The position numbers and the translations under genes are program-made. 64,000 nt of DNA from Auricularia sp. M13 (Eukaryota; Basidiomycota; Agaricomycetes; Auriculariales; Auriculariaceae), in NCBI GenBank assembly GCA_037042915.1, contig CM073193.1, positions 2,542,001 through 2,606,000 of the forward strand, given 5' to 3'. This document shows, one piece after another, positions 47,705-59,435 of the stretch. The notes under the pieces are model-generated. The model did not search any database, was not told the origin of the DNA, and saw nothing but the letters and a program-made list of their open reading frames with translations. Positions within the stretch are counted from its first letter, which is position 1. Every line of letters begins with the position of its first letter.

Positions 47705-50333
47705 TCAAACCGATTGAAAAGTAGGCAGCTCCGCCAGACGGAGTTTCGTCGAGCCGTACGGCCAGAAGATGAAGTTGAACGTCTCGCCCGTGCACGTCGC
47801 ATTGCGCGGCGGGTCGTCGGCGGACCCGCTGTCGGTTGTCCACTCGACTGGGCATCCCCGCGCGCTGATCGTCACCGGCGGCTTCTGCGAGTCAAAGACT
47901 GGGCTCGGGAGCGCGCCGTTGAGCGTGTTGGGGTGGAATTGCAACGTCGCCTGCAACGAGCATCAGCAACAGATTGAATAAGAGAAAAATCGCAGAGAAG
48001 CCACGCACCGGGTCGATGGCGTATTTCCAGTCAACGTTCACGACGAACTCGAGATCCTTCGCGCGGGGCTCTTGCTGCGGGAACAATCAGGTTCAGATTT
48101 TCTGAGATCGTCACAGAAATACGCGGGCACTCACCGCATTCTGCCGGAGTGTATTCACGGTATGGAAAAGGTCGGACGCCCACAGGAGCGGGCCGCGGAG
48201 CACATGGACGCCGCCCGTTGGGCCCGTCTCGGTGACGATGTCGGCAGTCAGCGTCAGCACGGCCGTCGTCTTGCCCGCCTTGGCGGGAATGGCGAGCAGC
48301 GAGTGCGCGTCGACGCTGACTGCGCTGGACGCCTCGCCATCGACCACGACGGTCGCCTTCCCGCTAGCCACCGCCCACTCCGGCACGCGGACGTAGTGGG
48401 TGTACGCCTTCTCCGCGTCGATCGTGATCGTCAGCGTGTCCGCGAAGGGGTACTGCGTGTCGACGGTCACGGAGACGTGGTTCCCTCCAGCGAGGTCTGC
48501 CTGTGCGGTGAACGGTCCCAGGTACGCTTGCACGAGCGCCGAGTTGTCCGATGTGGTGACGAAGGCGTTGCTAACGAATTTGGGGAACCCTTGTGGATGG
48601 TTGACGGTCTTCGGTAGCGATGAGACATGTCAGACAGTGAATAGCGGAGAGGGGGGGAAAGGCGAAACTTACGCAGCAGGGATAGTTTGGCTCCAAGCCG
48701 AAGATGTTGGAGTCGGGACCGTCAGTCAAGAAGACGTTGGGATCGAGGTGCTTCGCCCAAACTTGGTTCAATTGTTGCAAGTACTGAGCAGTTGGTTTGT
48801 CAGCTTGGTCGGATGGCCATGTTCAGCAAGCCACCATACCTGGTGGGACCACATGTCTGAGGAATACATCAGAGTGCGTAGCAAGAATACATGACGAAAC
48901 CGCACCTCCGGTGAAGGTGGCAGGAAGAGCATTGTAGGCCAGCTTCTCAACAAGATCTGCGACCTTGTTGTCTCCGAATGCCTGCCACACATAAGAGCCA
49001 GAGTACATCAGCTCCACAACGGCGCAAAGCTCGGCGCCGCGATTCGCAGACAAGCCAGCAAGGTGCTCGTCAGCCGCAAATATGCCAGACGGACGGCCGT
49101 GGTACTTGTATACGATATCGAAGAATTGGGCAGTGGTAGCCTCGTCTGCGGGATCCTTGGTGAGACGGTGCTCGACTGCGCGCACTTTGAGAGCCTGCGC
49201 GATGTTGACGCCGTGCCAAGTGATGCGCCCGTCGCGCCCAGTGTCCCCAGTTGGGAATTTGGCAGGGGAGAATACGTCGGTCCAGTTTGTCCCCGTTTGT
49301 TTGAGAAGCTGCATCGTGTCGATCAACAGGTCGCCCTGGTCATTGGGATGGTTGTCGTAAAGCCTGTTACCAGATCGTAAACCAAAAACTCACCGGGAAA
49401 GCTGGATGCGCTCACCATTCAAGCGTAATCATGAAATCTTGATAGCGGGCTGCGCCCCATTCTTCCAGGCCCTCGCTGTTGTTGTGCAGCATGCGATTGG
49501 CGAGCTGGACGAACTTGTACATGGAATCGACGATGCGATCGGCCTGGGACGGGTCCGCCTCAGCGAATTGCATCATTCCCAGAAGGGCAGGGTATCTAGA
49601 GTTGCGCTGAGTGAGTCTGAATCAACAAGCCAGGGGGGCCTTTACCTTCCCCAGAGTATGCGCGGTTCAGGTCCCAACCAACCGTCAGGAGCCTGGTGTT
49701 CGATGATGTAGTCCAGAAAGCTCTGGACCTGGGTCTTGAGGCGCTCGTCGTCCAGCACAAACGCGTTTGCTACCATGCCGTTGAACCAGTAGCTCCCATC
49801 TATCAATGATCAGTCTGTGCACCAAATTAGGCAGAGGGATTCTGCACTGCAGAATACCTTCATGCAGATCGCTGTACTGCGCGGTTCCGCCTGTCCATGT
49901 GGATTGTGCCACACTGCAAATTGAAAGGGGGTCCACGAGGTGAACACGTCGATCGACAATGCGGTTGACCGCTTACTAGTTGTAGAAGTCGTGTTCGTGA
50001 CCGGCGAGACCGTTCGCCTGCAGGTTCAGCTGGTCGCGCAGCCAACCGGCAGGCTGGATAGCGCCGAGAGGAAGGTGATTGAACAACATTGGCGCCCTAA
50101 TTGGATTGAGTTCAAGAGCCCAACATCGCAAGCGGTAAACTCACAGCTCAACGGTCTTCATCGCATTTGTCGGCGCAGACTACGTGAGCGATGTCCATGA
50201 CGGATGCGCGCGACACCGAACGTACCGTGTGATCCTGGCGACCGTACACCTTGGACGACTTGGCCGTCGCAAGCGCGGCGAGATAGAGCAAACTTGCATA
50301 GGTCGAGAAACGTGCGACCGCCGCCATGTTCAT
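47705..50333 (-). CDS. Secreted DUF1680 / GH127-like glycoside hydrolase
   Basis: The family includes beta-L-arabinofuranosidases acting on plant cell-wall side chains. The start at 50333 gives a signal peptide ([20 protein letters not shown]). Two introns then lead to [20 protein letters not shown] and [20 protein letters not shown]. The alpha/alpha-barrel continues with [49 protein letters not shown] and [10 protein letters not shown]; the paired Cys is where the family has its metal-bound nucleophile. C-terminal beta domains include [18 protein letters not shown] and [14 protein letters not shown]. More than ten introns. A TATATATA box lies about 180 bp upstream. Substrate is inferred. Confidence 0.83.
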
Positions 50334-50508
50334 GGGCTGGAAGACGGTCAAATTAATTCATGATACATGCAAGCGACGGGTATACGTTACCTGTAAGTAC
50401 AGACGTCTGCAATGCCAGGGAGAGGGTGGAGGCGGAAGAGTGAGCCGCAGGCGCCTGAATGACAAAGGAGCACACGCAGCAGACCGTGCACATGCTCGCA
50501 GTACTGAG

Positions 50509-50516
50509 TATATATA
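50509..50516 (-). promoter_or_regulatory. TATA box of the GH127-like gene
   Basis: TATATATA, about 180 bp upstream of the start codon at 50333. Confidence 0.45.
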
Positions 50517-51204
50517 GGCAGCGTGGCTTCGGCGGTTCTATCTGTCACAGAGTGCATCACCGATCCGGGGAAGCTTGGGTCTCGTGATGACGGAATGGGT
50601 CTGAAGATGGAGATGTGGCAGGGTGAGGGTGAAAGGCGGCACCGATTATGCAGTGGTATAATCCCTCAACTTAGATATTGTCAAGAAGTGACAGACGGTC
50701 CCGAAGGGCAGTACTTTCGCGGTGCTCGTTCCGCACACATGCTTGCGCACGCACAGCAGGCTGCGCGAAGGTCGCTCGTCCGCGAATGACGCCCTCGGTT
50801 CCTCGGAAGAGTGCAGCGCAAGCCATCTGATCGGCGTACGGTATGCTCCAAATCATAGACTCCAGCAAGAGCTCCATGGAAGTCCATTGGCATTGGAAGG
50901 CGCTTGTCACGGTCCCATGCGCACGCGGCATCCCGCCATATAATACAGGAGCTTGGTGTAACGGAAATCGACGCCGAGTCCAACCGGAGACTGAAAGTGG
51001 CGAACAGTTAGCATGGAGACTCGGAATAACGGTTAACGGTCAAGTCGATTGGCAAGAGGCGAATTTCTGTGTGCGCGCGCCATGGTGGTGACAGCGCGAC
51101 GCGGTCCCCCTCGTCCACGCGCGCCATGTATCCCTTTCTGTTGCCCGGCGCGCCTGCGACCCGACATCCCATCTCGCATCCCCACGTCTGTCTGCCGCTG
51201 GTAG
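50517..51204. other. Intergenic, nothing recognised
   Basis: About 690 bp. Overlapping short frames on both strands (50671-50983) without motifs. Confidence 0.5.
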
Positions 51205-51549
51205 CTACCATCGATAGCACGCAGCCATAATGCCCAGAAGAAAGAGCAGGCTCCATTGCTCGCAGAGCGCGAGTAAAGTGCTCGCGGTCAGCAAGCCGGC
51301 CAATCGTAAGACCACGATGGCTACACAGACGAGTGTGGCAGTGATGACGAGTTGTCGACGCGTGTAGGGCTCGGCAGGCGCAGGCTGGCCTTCTAGGTCC
51401 TCGCCGAAGTCACCGTCGCGGCCCAGGAGGAGGCCTAAGTTGAGACTGGGCAGCGAGAGAGCGCGGCTTTTGGGCTGCGCGGTAGCTGAAGGCGAAGCAA
51501 AGGTCGTATCGGCGTGATGCGATTCGCGGCGCGCGTTGCTCCTCGTCAT
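51205..51549 (-). CDS. Small membrane protein candidate, two hydrophobic segments
   Basis: A single-exon frame of 114 codons. The N-terminal half is Ser/Ala-rich, then SLPSLNLGLLLGRDGDFGED. The C-terminal half has two hydrophobic stretches (LVITATLVCVAIVVLRLAGL and LCEQWSLLFLLGIMAACY). No family recognised. It lies in a run of similar short hydrophobic ORFs on the same strand (52169-52885, 53339-53579). Confidence 0.45.
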   Translation of the reverse strand: MTRSNARRESHHADTTFASPSATAQPKSRALSLPSLNLGLLLGRDGDFGEDLEGQPAPAEPYTRRQLVITATLVCVAIVVLRLAGLLTASTLLALCEQWSLLFLLGIMAACYRW

Positions 51550-52168
51550 ATCTGTCGGATGCGAGGCGGGGTGTTACTGCAACGGCGGGGAATATAATGG
51601 AAGTGGGGAGGCAAAGAGGAAGGGACGCGCACTTTATGACGTCTGGCAAGTTGTGTTTCGGACTGGCGGCGTCGATCGTCCATATTCAGCGACGGCTGAC
51701 GGTCCCTGTCTCGGGTCTTCCAGAGGCGCGTACAGCGTGAATGCCTGGACATGTGGCGCACCGGGAAAGACCATGTACGGGCCAGCTGGTGGCCCTTTCC
51801 GGGAAGGCGTGTAGAACTCTGTGCCAGAAGAAATTCGAGTCTCAACGACATCGCGCGAGGCTAGGCTAGGCTAATCGTACCCATACCGGTGAGTCTGATG
51901 GACAACAACGCTTGTGGAGAACATGCCAAAAGCTACGAAGGAAAAAGCGAGCGGAAGAAAATATCAAAGCATCGGTTGTGGACCTTCAGTCCGGAAGAAG
52001 AGCGCGTCGATGGGCAGTAGACGGAAGATACTGTAGGACCTAGGGATGACGCGCGGCACGTCGCAGAGACACCGTGTCCACAGACTGGACACAATGGAAG
52101 TAGTTGAATGACAGCTCGGCATTCAAACTCCGCGGCAATCAGCTGAAAACCTGTGCAACATCATGCTT
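51550..52168. other. Intergenic, nothing recognised
   Basis: About 620 bp between two small membrane-protein candidates. Short frames only. Confidence 0.5.
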
Positions 52169-52885
52169 TCATCGATACATAGACGATCTAGTACAGGACG
52201 AGTACGCTAGCTCGCAGCCCAGTTTGCAGCACAGACACAGGAAGACAAACATCATCGCGCCTCCAAGCATCAGTGCTGCCAGAAACAGCACAAACCAAAG
52301 CTCCGCAAGCGCCTTGACGGCCGGGCGCTGCTCGTCTGGGGACTGGACGATTGCAACCATCGAGTTCGTAATCCCGGTTTTTCCAAAGATAAAGGCGAGA
52401 ATTCCGATTATCGCCACATAGAGCCAGGCGCAGATTAAGAGCGTGACGAGGAACGACTCGCAGGACGCCTTCCTGTTACCATTAGATCTGCCAGCACGTC
52501 CTATCGATTGCCGTTGACTTCCTTCTACCTGTGGTTGCAAGTCATAGTGAGATTCGGGGTCGTAATTTGCAATCGGACTGCCCGCAGCGGGCTGCTGGGC
52601 GACTGTTTGGGTTTCTGGCGCAGGCGCGGGAGGTCGAAGAATGACCAGAGGGACCTGACCAGTGAAGTGAAGATCAGCGAGAAAGAATCCAGTGCAATAA
52701 ACTGAAATACCAACAGATTCGTGATAAACACCAGCCGGTCTGTTTGCCCACGGTGCGCTATCAGAGTCATCGCAGAGCGTTCTCCGTCTGGTGGGAACGG
52801 GCAGGCTGAAGCTACGAACGTTGGGCATCACTGCATCAGCTAAGGAGCAGGCCACGGGCAGCCGGAAGTGGGACACTGCAAACAC
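52169..52885 (-). CDS. Small membrane protein candidate with two C-terminal transmembrane segments
   Basis: The coherent part reads from PPAPAPETQTVAQQPAAGSP, is polar with NRKASCESF, then has two hydrophobic helices (VTLLICAWLYVAIIGILAFI and WFVLFLAALMLGGAMMFVFL) and a Cys-rich end. The stretch before it (about 52650-52740) starts GT, ends CAG and may be an intron, so the true start is uncertain. No family recognised. Confidence 0.45.
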   Translation of the reverse strand: MFAVSHFRLPVACSLADAVMPNVRSFSLPVPTRRRTLCDDSDSAPWANRPAGVYHESVGISVYCTGFFLADLHFTGQVPLVILRPPAPAPETQTVAQQPAAGSPIANYDPESHYDLQPQVEGSQRQSIGRAGRSNGNRKASCESFLVTLLICAWLYVAIIGILAFIFGKTGITNSMVAIVQSPDEQRPAVKALAELWFVLFLAALMLGGAMMFVFLCLCCKLGCELAYSSCTRSSMYR

Positions 52886-53338
52886 TTCAAGGCCGATATC
52901 AAAACTGTATCTCCTTATGTACTCTTCTGCATTCCAAGCACGTATTCCCAGCCACGTGCACCGCGGCGGACCAAAAGTGCGCGATTAAGCATGGCTTCTT
53001 GACATTGCCGTCCTTCATTTCCAGGATGCGGCAATTCATAAAACTTGAAGTTGAGATCAGTGCAGGGTTGGCTTCCAGCAAGTCCGAATGACCAGCCTCC
53101 TTTCGTGACCCCGGGATAGCAGCCATTCGAGCATAGTGAGCTGTCCTGTCCTTCTCGAGCCTGTTTGACGAGGATAGCACCCGCGAACTTCGTGGACAAT
53201 CTGGCGCCCGAACGGTGACCTCAGTTGAAAAGCTGTGCTTGATCAATCGCACACAACGTGTGAAAGGGCCAGCCGGTCACGTAGATTCAGAGCACGAGCC
53301 AGACGGCCGCAAGCAGTTTGACCGCCGTGTGACCCTCG

Positions 53339-53579
53339 TCAGGCATCGTCCGGCGCGTGGAAGAGCGAGCCTTCGGCGCGCAAGGCGTTGTACGTGAAGA
53401 TGACAGCGAGGAGCAGCACGAGTGACGCGGCGACCAGGATGCAGGCGCCAACGGTGCCGCCCTCCGACTTGCGTCGCCCTTCCTTCGGGGGAAAGCATCG
53501 GCGATGCGGGTTCTGAATCCAAGCGTTGGGTCGAGTATCGGATAGCGGTGAGCTCTAGCTCCTGATCCTGAATGTGCAT
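53339..53579 (-). CDS. Small single-pass membrane protein candidate, frame changed at a C run
   Basis: MHIQDQELELTAIRYSTQRL opens at 53579. After ASPMLSP the protein-like continuation (EGRRKSEGGTVGACILVA, then LVLLLAVIFTYNAL, ending FHAPDDA at 53339) is in the next frame. The switch falls on a five-base C/G run (about 53492). Reading four bases instead of five would make one 79-residue protein with one membrane segment. Either an assembly error or a decayed gene. Confidence 0.4.
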
Positions 53580-53817
53580 TGGCCAGGTAGGTAGGCCAGA
53601 GAATCTGAGGAGGCAGACAATTGCACAAGAACTGAGCAAGACTGTTCGTCGGCTTAAAGCGGGCGTAGAATCAGAATCGCACAATTTGCGATGACGAGAC
53701 TGCAAGAGATGTAATGTAATCGAGCACATATGATACAGGAATAAGGGTTATGAGTGGCAGCGAACGCACTGTTCGCTGGTGCGATGAATTGCGAGTGTAA
53801 AGTAGTGCGAGGAAGTT

Positions 53818-54969
53818 CTAAGGGGCCGGTGGGCGCTCATAGAGGAATTGCTCGATTTGGGTTGGCCTGAGGCGGAAGGATGAGCAGACAGACATAGCAA
53901 GGAAATGAAGGCGCACGGGAAGGCAGCGCGGAGCACGTGGTCCATCATGCGTTCCTTTTCACGGTACTCGCGACTTTCCTCGTGTTGCAACGACCTCAGT
54001 TCGTCCAGGAGCTCGTTGTGTTCCTTGGTAATGTAGCTCAACTTGGCCTTCTCGATGATATAGGCGGCCTTGTAGTGTCCGATACCATGCAAAGTTTCTG
54101 AAAGTGAAGGCAGGTTGGTAGGCATGGGAGGTGCGACGTGCGGCAGCGGCGGCGGGAGAGGAGTAGGTGCTGGCATTTGAAGAGCCTGGTGCACGGGGGG
54201 CAACGTCGTCGTCGTCGGCGGCGGCGGTGGCGGCGGTGGCGGGGCTGGTAAATCTGGCACTCGAGTAGCTTGCTGCGATGGCTGCTGTACATTGTCTGGA
54301 CCCTTCGCGGCAGATGTAGACCGCGTTTGTGACCTAGAAGGCGAGTTCTGTGCATTGGACGGCCCATCTTGTACCTTGGGCGCAGGGGGTGCTGGCGATG
54401 ACGCTGGCGCGTTGTCTATCTGGGAGTGCTTGCGCTTGCGGTTCCCGCCGCGACCAGGCATGGGTATATCTAGATTGTGTTGCAGCCGCTTGTGCTTCGC
54501 CAGCGCGTCTTGACGGGTGAACGCGCGATCACAGGCTGGCAACAGTCAGAACAACGTCGAAGCGGGTCAGGGAAAGCAGCCGAACACACCCGTCTGATCG
54601 CACTTGTACGGCCGGTCGCCCGTGTGCATGCGCAGGTGCGTTATGAGTGCAGACTTGGACGCCTGAGGGAGGCCTTTGCGCGTGCAGGTCTCCCAGAGAC
54701 AGGTATAATGGGGTCTGCAGGCTAGAACGTCTGCCAAGCGGTGTCAGCCAGGGTGTTAGAGGCTATCAGGGATGCTACAAGCACAACTGACGGTCCATGC
54801 AATGTTTGCCAAGCTGCGAAGAATCGGAAAATGTCTGGGTGCAGTCGGTCCAGCGACACGGGACGCTGGCACCTTCGTCCAGGACCAGCTGGTCCAGTTC
54901 CTGGTCGCCCTCATTGCTTGTCTCGTCCTGCGAATTATTTGAGCGCGCGGGCGACGGTGTCCGAGACAT
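53818..54969 (-). CDS. C2H2 zinc-finger transcription factor candidate
   Basis: From MSRTPSPARSNNSQDETSNE there are three consecutive fingers split over exons: CRWTDCTQTFSDSSQLGKHC, then YTCLWETCTRKGLPQ with HLRMHTGDRPYKC, then ACDRAFTRQDALAKHKRLQH. A Ser/Pro region follows, with a nine-proline run and the basic stretch GGNRKRKHSQ. A coiled coil (KLSYITKEHNELLDELRSLQ, then EESREYREKERMM) precedes a last exon ending FLYERPPAP at 53818. The finger arrangement resembles Zic/Gli or Zap1-type arrays. Target genes cannot be deduced. Divergent from RPB8. Confidence 0.78.
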
Positions 54970-55032
54970 TGAAGTCCAAGGCGCCGCGGTCGGACTTCGC
55001 GCCGGACTTGCACCTTTCTTCCCGCCACCGCC
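54970..55032. promoter_or_regulatory. 63-bp divergent spacer between the zinc-finger gene and RPB8
   Basis: Start codons are 63 bp apart, too short for two separate 5' UTRs and promoters. The transcripts must overlap, or the promoter elements lie within the coding regions. Confidence 0.5.
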
Positions 55033-55624
55033 ATGAACTCAAGCATTGTCTTTGATGATCTGTTCAAAATCCAGGAGGTCGATCAGGGCGGCAAGAAATT
55101 CGATCGCGGTACGTGGCCACCCAACCTGTGGCACTACCCAATGTCAGGCTCACGCTGCGCAGTCTCGCGTCTCGCCGCGCACTCATCCAACTTGGACATG
55201 CACTTGACGCTGGATTACAATTCTGAAATATTCCCGCTGCATCAAGACCAGAGCTTTACCATGGCACTTGCGACGTCTTTAGGTGCTGGCGGCGCGGACG
55301 ACGAGCAAAATTCATGGCGGCCAGACGGACGCGGCAGCGGTGGGCTCGAAAACGAATACGAGTATGTCATGTACGGCAAGGTAGGCTCTAAAGCAGTAAC
55401 GGCTTATGGCGCTTCTGACTGGTGTTCACAGGTGTACAAATTCGATGAAGGTTCTGGGGAAAATGTGTACGTGACCGAACCTCGCGTTGGCACTCGTTGA
55501 CTGACGTCCTCGAAGTACTGCATACGCGTCTTTCGGCGGGTTGCTCATGGCACTCTCTGGGTCTTTCCGTCATATGCAAGGCATTGTGCTCGGCGAACCC
55601 ATATATCTGCTCATCCGGCGGTGA
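55033..55624 (+). CDS. RPB8: RNA polymerases I, II and III shared subunit RPABC3
   Basis: Rpb8 is an OB-fold subunit common to the three nuclear RNA polymerases. MNSSIVFDDLFKIQEVDQGG and KKFDR are followed by a 60-nt intron, then AAHSSNLDMHLTLDYNSEIF, SFTMALATSL, ENEYEYVMYGKVYKFDE and the conserved end YASFGGLLMALSGSFRHMQG plus YLLIRR. Three introns, all GT-AG. Intact and of normal length (about 150 aa). Confidence 0.93.
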
Positions 55625-56614
55625 CGGTCTTCACGAACACACGATGTATACTATTGCGCACTCAAATTGCAACGACGCTTTCGCAACGTCAACTTTGTGC
55701 GCAGCGCGCACTGCACTGTCCCGAGTTCAACAACAAATCAGAAGACCACGGCGAATCTTGCAACTCCCAGTAATCTTGCAGCTATTCGGGGTATAAATCG
55801 TAATTGGTATAAACCACATCAGACCAAGGCCTGCAGTGGCATCCGTACAGTCATTACGTGCGTGGCAGGGTATAAACTAAAGTAGGTATCTTGAGGTTGT
55901 GTAAATAAACGGCCAAATTTGAAGCAATGAAATATGAAAACGGAGCAACGTGGCCACGGCAAGCGTGTCCGAAAGAATATTCGTATGGAGTAGGATAAAT
56001 AACAGTGCCACGAGGGCAGAGAAGAATATGAAAGAAACAAAAACGAGTCGATAGCCCATGAGCGTCCATTTGATATGAAAGGGAAAACAAGAACTTGAAA
56101 GCAAAAGTATGTCCGGATTGAGCGCATGGTAAAGGGCCGGAAGTTGTCCGTGTCGAGTCCCAAGATGTAGATAGCGAGAGAGATAGAGCAGTACTGAGAG
56201 CTGAGACGGCCATAGTCCAGCGTGGCTGAGGTGTGAGGCGTCCGGCGTCGGGATGGTTGTACACTGTACGTGAATGTCGAAGCGAGCCTGACACCGGTCA
56301 GGAATGACGGGGCCACACGCGCGCGCAGCCTATTTGAAGGCTCGGAGATGCACAACATCCTCGAGAACCTCGACTTCAAAGCGAGCTGAAGATCGCGCGA
56401 TTAGAGAAGGGCCTGCCAGGGCACCATAAGGCACCGGAGAATGAGCGACTAGTTGAGATGTCCGTTGGGGGCAAAGATGGAGTGCGAGGAAGACGGCGAT
56501 GTTTGGATATCAGTGGTGACGTGGAAGGGTACGTGTTTGCGGTAGGGTAAATTGGCGTAGTTGATGGCGCGTCAGGAGGCGTGAGGTGGAATAGAAGCAG
56601 CAGGGAAAGGAGCG
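55625..56614. other. Intergenic, about 1 kb
   Basis: AT-richer. A 186-codon minus-strand frame (55819-56379) has no motif and an irregular hydrophobic composition; I treat it as chance or 3' UTR of the kinase gene. Confidence 0.5.
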
Positions 56615-58292
56615 TCAGTGGAACTGCGGCACACCGCGGAGGTGCAACTCGTTAAGCTCGGGCGTCGGCGGCGGGCTCGACACGCTGGAGTATTTTGCAG
56701 TTCCAGGGCAGTAGCACGCCGAGTCCCGGGTGGCCAGCATGCGCGCAAGTCGATCGCGGACTTCGCCCATGGAGGGACGGAAGCCTGGCGTTGGATGAAG
56801 GCATTCATCAATGAGGGTCGCGAGAGCAGCTGGGCAGTCATGAGGGACGTGAGGACGTTCTCCGCGTATGATTGCAGAGACAATTTCCGATGGTCGGTGT
56901 AAAGAGGAAAACGGGGGCAGGAGCGAATAAATCTCTGTGCAGAGCATGGCGAAGGCGAACACGTCGCTCGCCGGCGTATGCGTCGAGTGCTTGTTGAATA
57001 ATTCGGGAGCCGAGTAGCGGAGGTTTGAGAGGACAGATTTCCTGCGTGTTTACGCCCATGCGTTCGAGAAATGGGTTGATGCCGTAGTTACGCAGGTATG
57101 CGACGCCTGATAGGACCACGACGTTGACCTGAAACAATATGAGCGCGATATAGCAATGTCGCCTGCTCACTGACCGCAGAAATGCCACCATGAACCAATG
57201 AAAGGTGGCAGTCGTGTAGAAATGCTGCAGCGTCGGAAATATCGACAAGCTGAGGCGGTGGATCAGTGACCATTAGCAAAAGAGAGAAGCAATTTTACCA
57301 TTGAAAGGCGGTCCGCCTGAGGATTATTTTCAACAAATGAGACAATGTCCTGTGCCGCCAAAGGTGTGACGACCCCGAGACGAAGCTCTTCTGTATCTGC
57401 GTGCCGGCAGATACCACGGTAGGGAAGGAGGTGTGGATGATGGAGATCCATCCAGCTGTGCATGGTGCGGAGAAGAGCTCGAGCCTCCGAAAGTCAGCGT
57501 TCGAAGTTGGAGACATGCTAGATGACATACATGCACTGTTGCACCGATTCCGGGCAGTATTTCCACCCTGACCCGTTCCCCGAGGTATTCGCCCCCCTGA
57601 ACAAGAGCTTGGCCGATGTCCTCGTCCATCTCAATGGAAGAGGTAACGATGAGCGCCTCCAGTCCATCAGGGACACCGCCAGCGTTCAGGATGGCATCCA
57701 ACGGCATTGGCGGGCTAAGAGAGACAGACGAAGACCCTTCAACGTCGCTGTACAGGCTCTCCGGAGATGCGCAGAATGTGTCCGAGATCTACATGATATG
57801 TTTACACAGATGAGATCGTGAGAAAGCCTATCATCCATCAGGAGACGCTCACCGGAGAAGGCGCCGGCGATCCAGCAGACACCGCAGTATCCCCCTCGTC
57901 GGCGACGGTCGCGGCGCGGACAAGGTTGAGAGCCGTGCGCACGAGCTCGTTGAACTCGAGCTCCGTCATGTCTTCCAACTGGGCGCGGAAAAGGCGGCGG
58001 TGGTGAGGGGTCTCGCGACCACTGAGAAGCCTGGAACTATCGACACCAACCCCCATCAGCGCGCTCCGCCCCAAACAACCAGAAGAATGAACGCACATTC
58101 CAGAGCCACATTGACATCGCTGGACCGAAGCCTGCGCTGGAGCGCGTAATACAAGTCGGCCAAAACACCCGTCAAATCAGCGCTCGAGAGCCCAGTCAGC
58201 TCCAGCCCGGGGCCGGGCGGTGCGATGCTGGGCGCGAGTTGCGAGACGTAGTGCTGAAGAGCGTTGGCGTGCTGTTCCGGCATCGCTGCCAT
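56615..58292 (-). CDS. Tyrosine-kinase-like protein with degenerate active site
   Basis: The N-terminus (MAAMPEQHANALQHYVSQLA, then QLEDMTELEFNELVRTALNL) is helical. The kinase-like part has MHSWMDLHHPHLLPYRGICR, ISDAAAFLHDCHLSLVHGGI and VNVVVLSGVAYLRNYG, then RYSAPELFNKHSTHTPASDV and the C-lobe (CLHPTPGFRPSMGEVRDRLA). The usual HRD/HGD aspartate is Gly (VHGG) and the DFG aspartate is Asn (NYG), so catalysis is unlikely. Between NYGINPFLERM and RYSAPEL the frame shifts by one without a plausible intron (about 57040-57060). It is a pseudokinase, possibly a decaying pseudogene, of the Agaricomycete TKL expansion. Confidence 0.7.
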
Positions 58293-59435
58293 GCTCTCCG
58301 GGAAGGAAGACGAGTCTTGGACGAGTCAGTGGGGGGATTGCCGTCTCGGCTAGTCAATCAGCGCGCCGGCTCGCAGGCTTATAAGCACGTCGGATTGATC
58401 CGGCGGACGGACACGCCTCCGTTTGCGTGGCGGAAGGTTCTTGGGATCGTATCCCGCGTCAGTGGGGTGGGATATCAGATAGCTGAGCGGCAGCTCTATA
58501 CAGCATCGAGGAGACGGCCTCTCATTGCTTCCCCTTGCTCCCAACTCGTCACTGATCAGGTCTTCTGTCCGATCACTTCGCACCTTCAAACCGGCGGGCT
58601 GGAGATTCGTCCGCGTTTGACAGACTCCCTACACTGTACACATTCCCGGACACTTTGAGTGCCCACAAGCGTATTTGCCTTGATGCGTAATGATCCTCCG
58701 GCGCGTACAGCTCATGCTGATGGTAAGAAGTAATCGACATCCAGTGCCCGTCAATACACAACAAGGGACCCACACTGGACCCTCTTTTTTGCACTGCGCT
58801 TGGGCTTAACTCAGCTACAACCTGACAGACGGCGGAGATTCATCTTGCGCCATGAGCCCTCATCCTGAAAAAGCATAGGACAACACCGGTCGCCGCAGCC
58901 ATAGTGATTGTGCAGGGTACAGGACGTCCAGTCTCAGGACAGAGAAGTAGCCCAAATCAGGGCGCATGATGCCTGGAGGGCATCTCGAACCCCATTTACA
59001 TGTGAACTCGAGTGCGAATCCGATTTTTTCTCTCACTTGTAGTGTAGGTCGCCCTGTTAACGTTACCTTGTCAAATCCAATGTCAAATGATGTAGGAAAC
59101 AGGCATTCCCCGCAGTTAGCCTCGCCAATTGTATTTTCTCTCATGACGGACTCGGGTACAAACTCGTGGAGCGGTTGAACGATCCCAGGAACTGCGTGAG
59201 ACTAGAGTGTAGGCACTGTCGTAAGGATGTGAAACGCGCGCCGGAGAGACGCCGAGATTCGCATTCCTGTGCGCGCTGCCAATGAGCGATTGAACGCTTG
59301 CAATACGCTAAGTCCGCCAGGTGAATGATTCGTTTCAGACAGACAAGAGACTCAGACTGTGGCAACCGCCACCCGGCACTGCGAAGTCCAGACTTTCTGG
59401 GATGATGGATATTTCGTAGTCTTTGGTGTACACTG
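58293..59435. other. 1.1-kb region without a supportable gene
   Basis: The plus-strand frame 58239-58658 and the minus-strand frame 58860-59144 (with FPTSFDIGFDKVTLTG) are open but isolated. A TATA-like CTTATAAG at 58377, minus strand, may serve the kinase gene. Confidence 0.45.

Noticed and set aside
55819-56379. 186-codon minus-strand ORF
   Set aside because: Irregular composition from AT-rich DNA, no motif, lies in a 3' flank.
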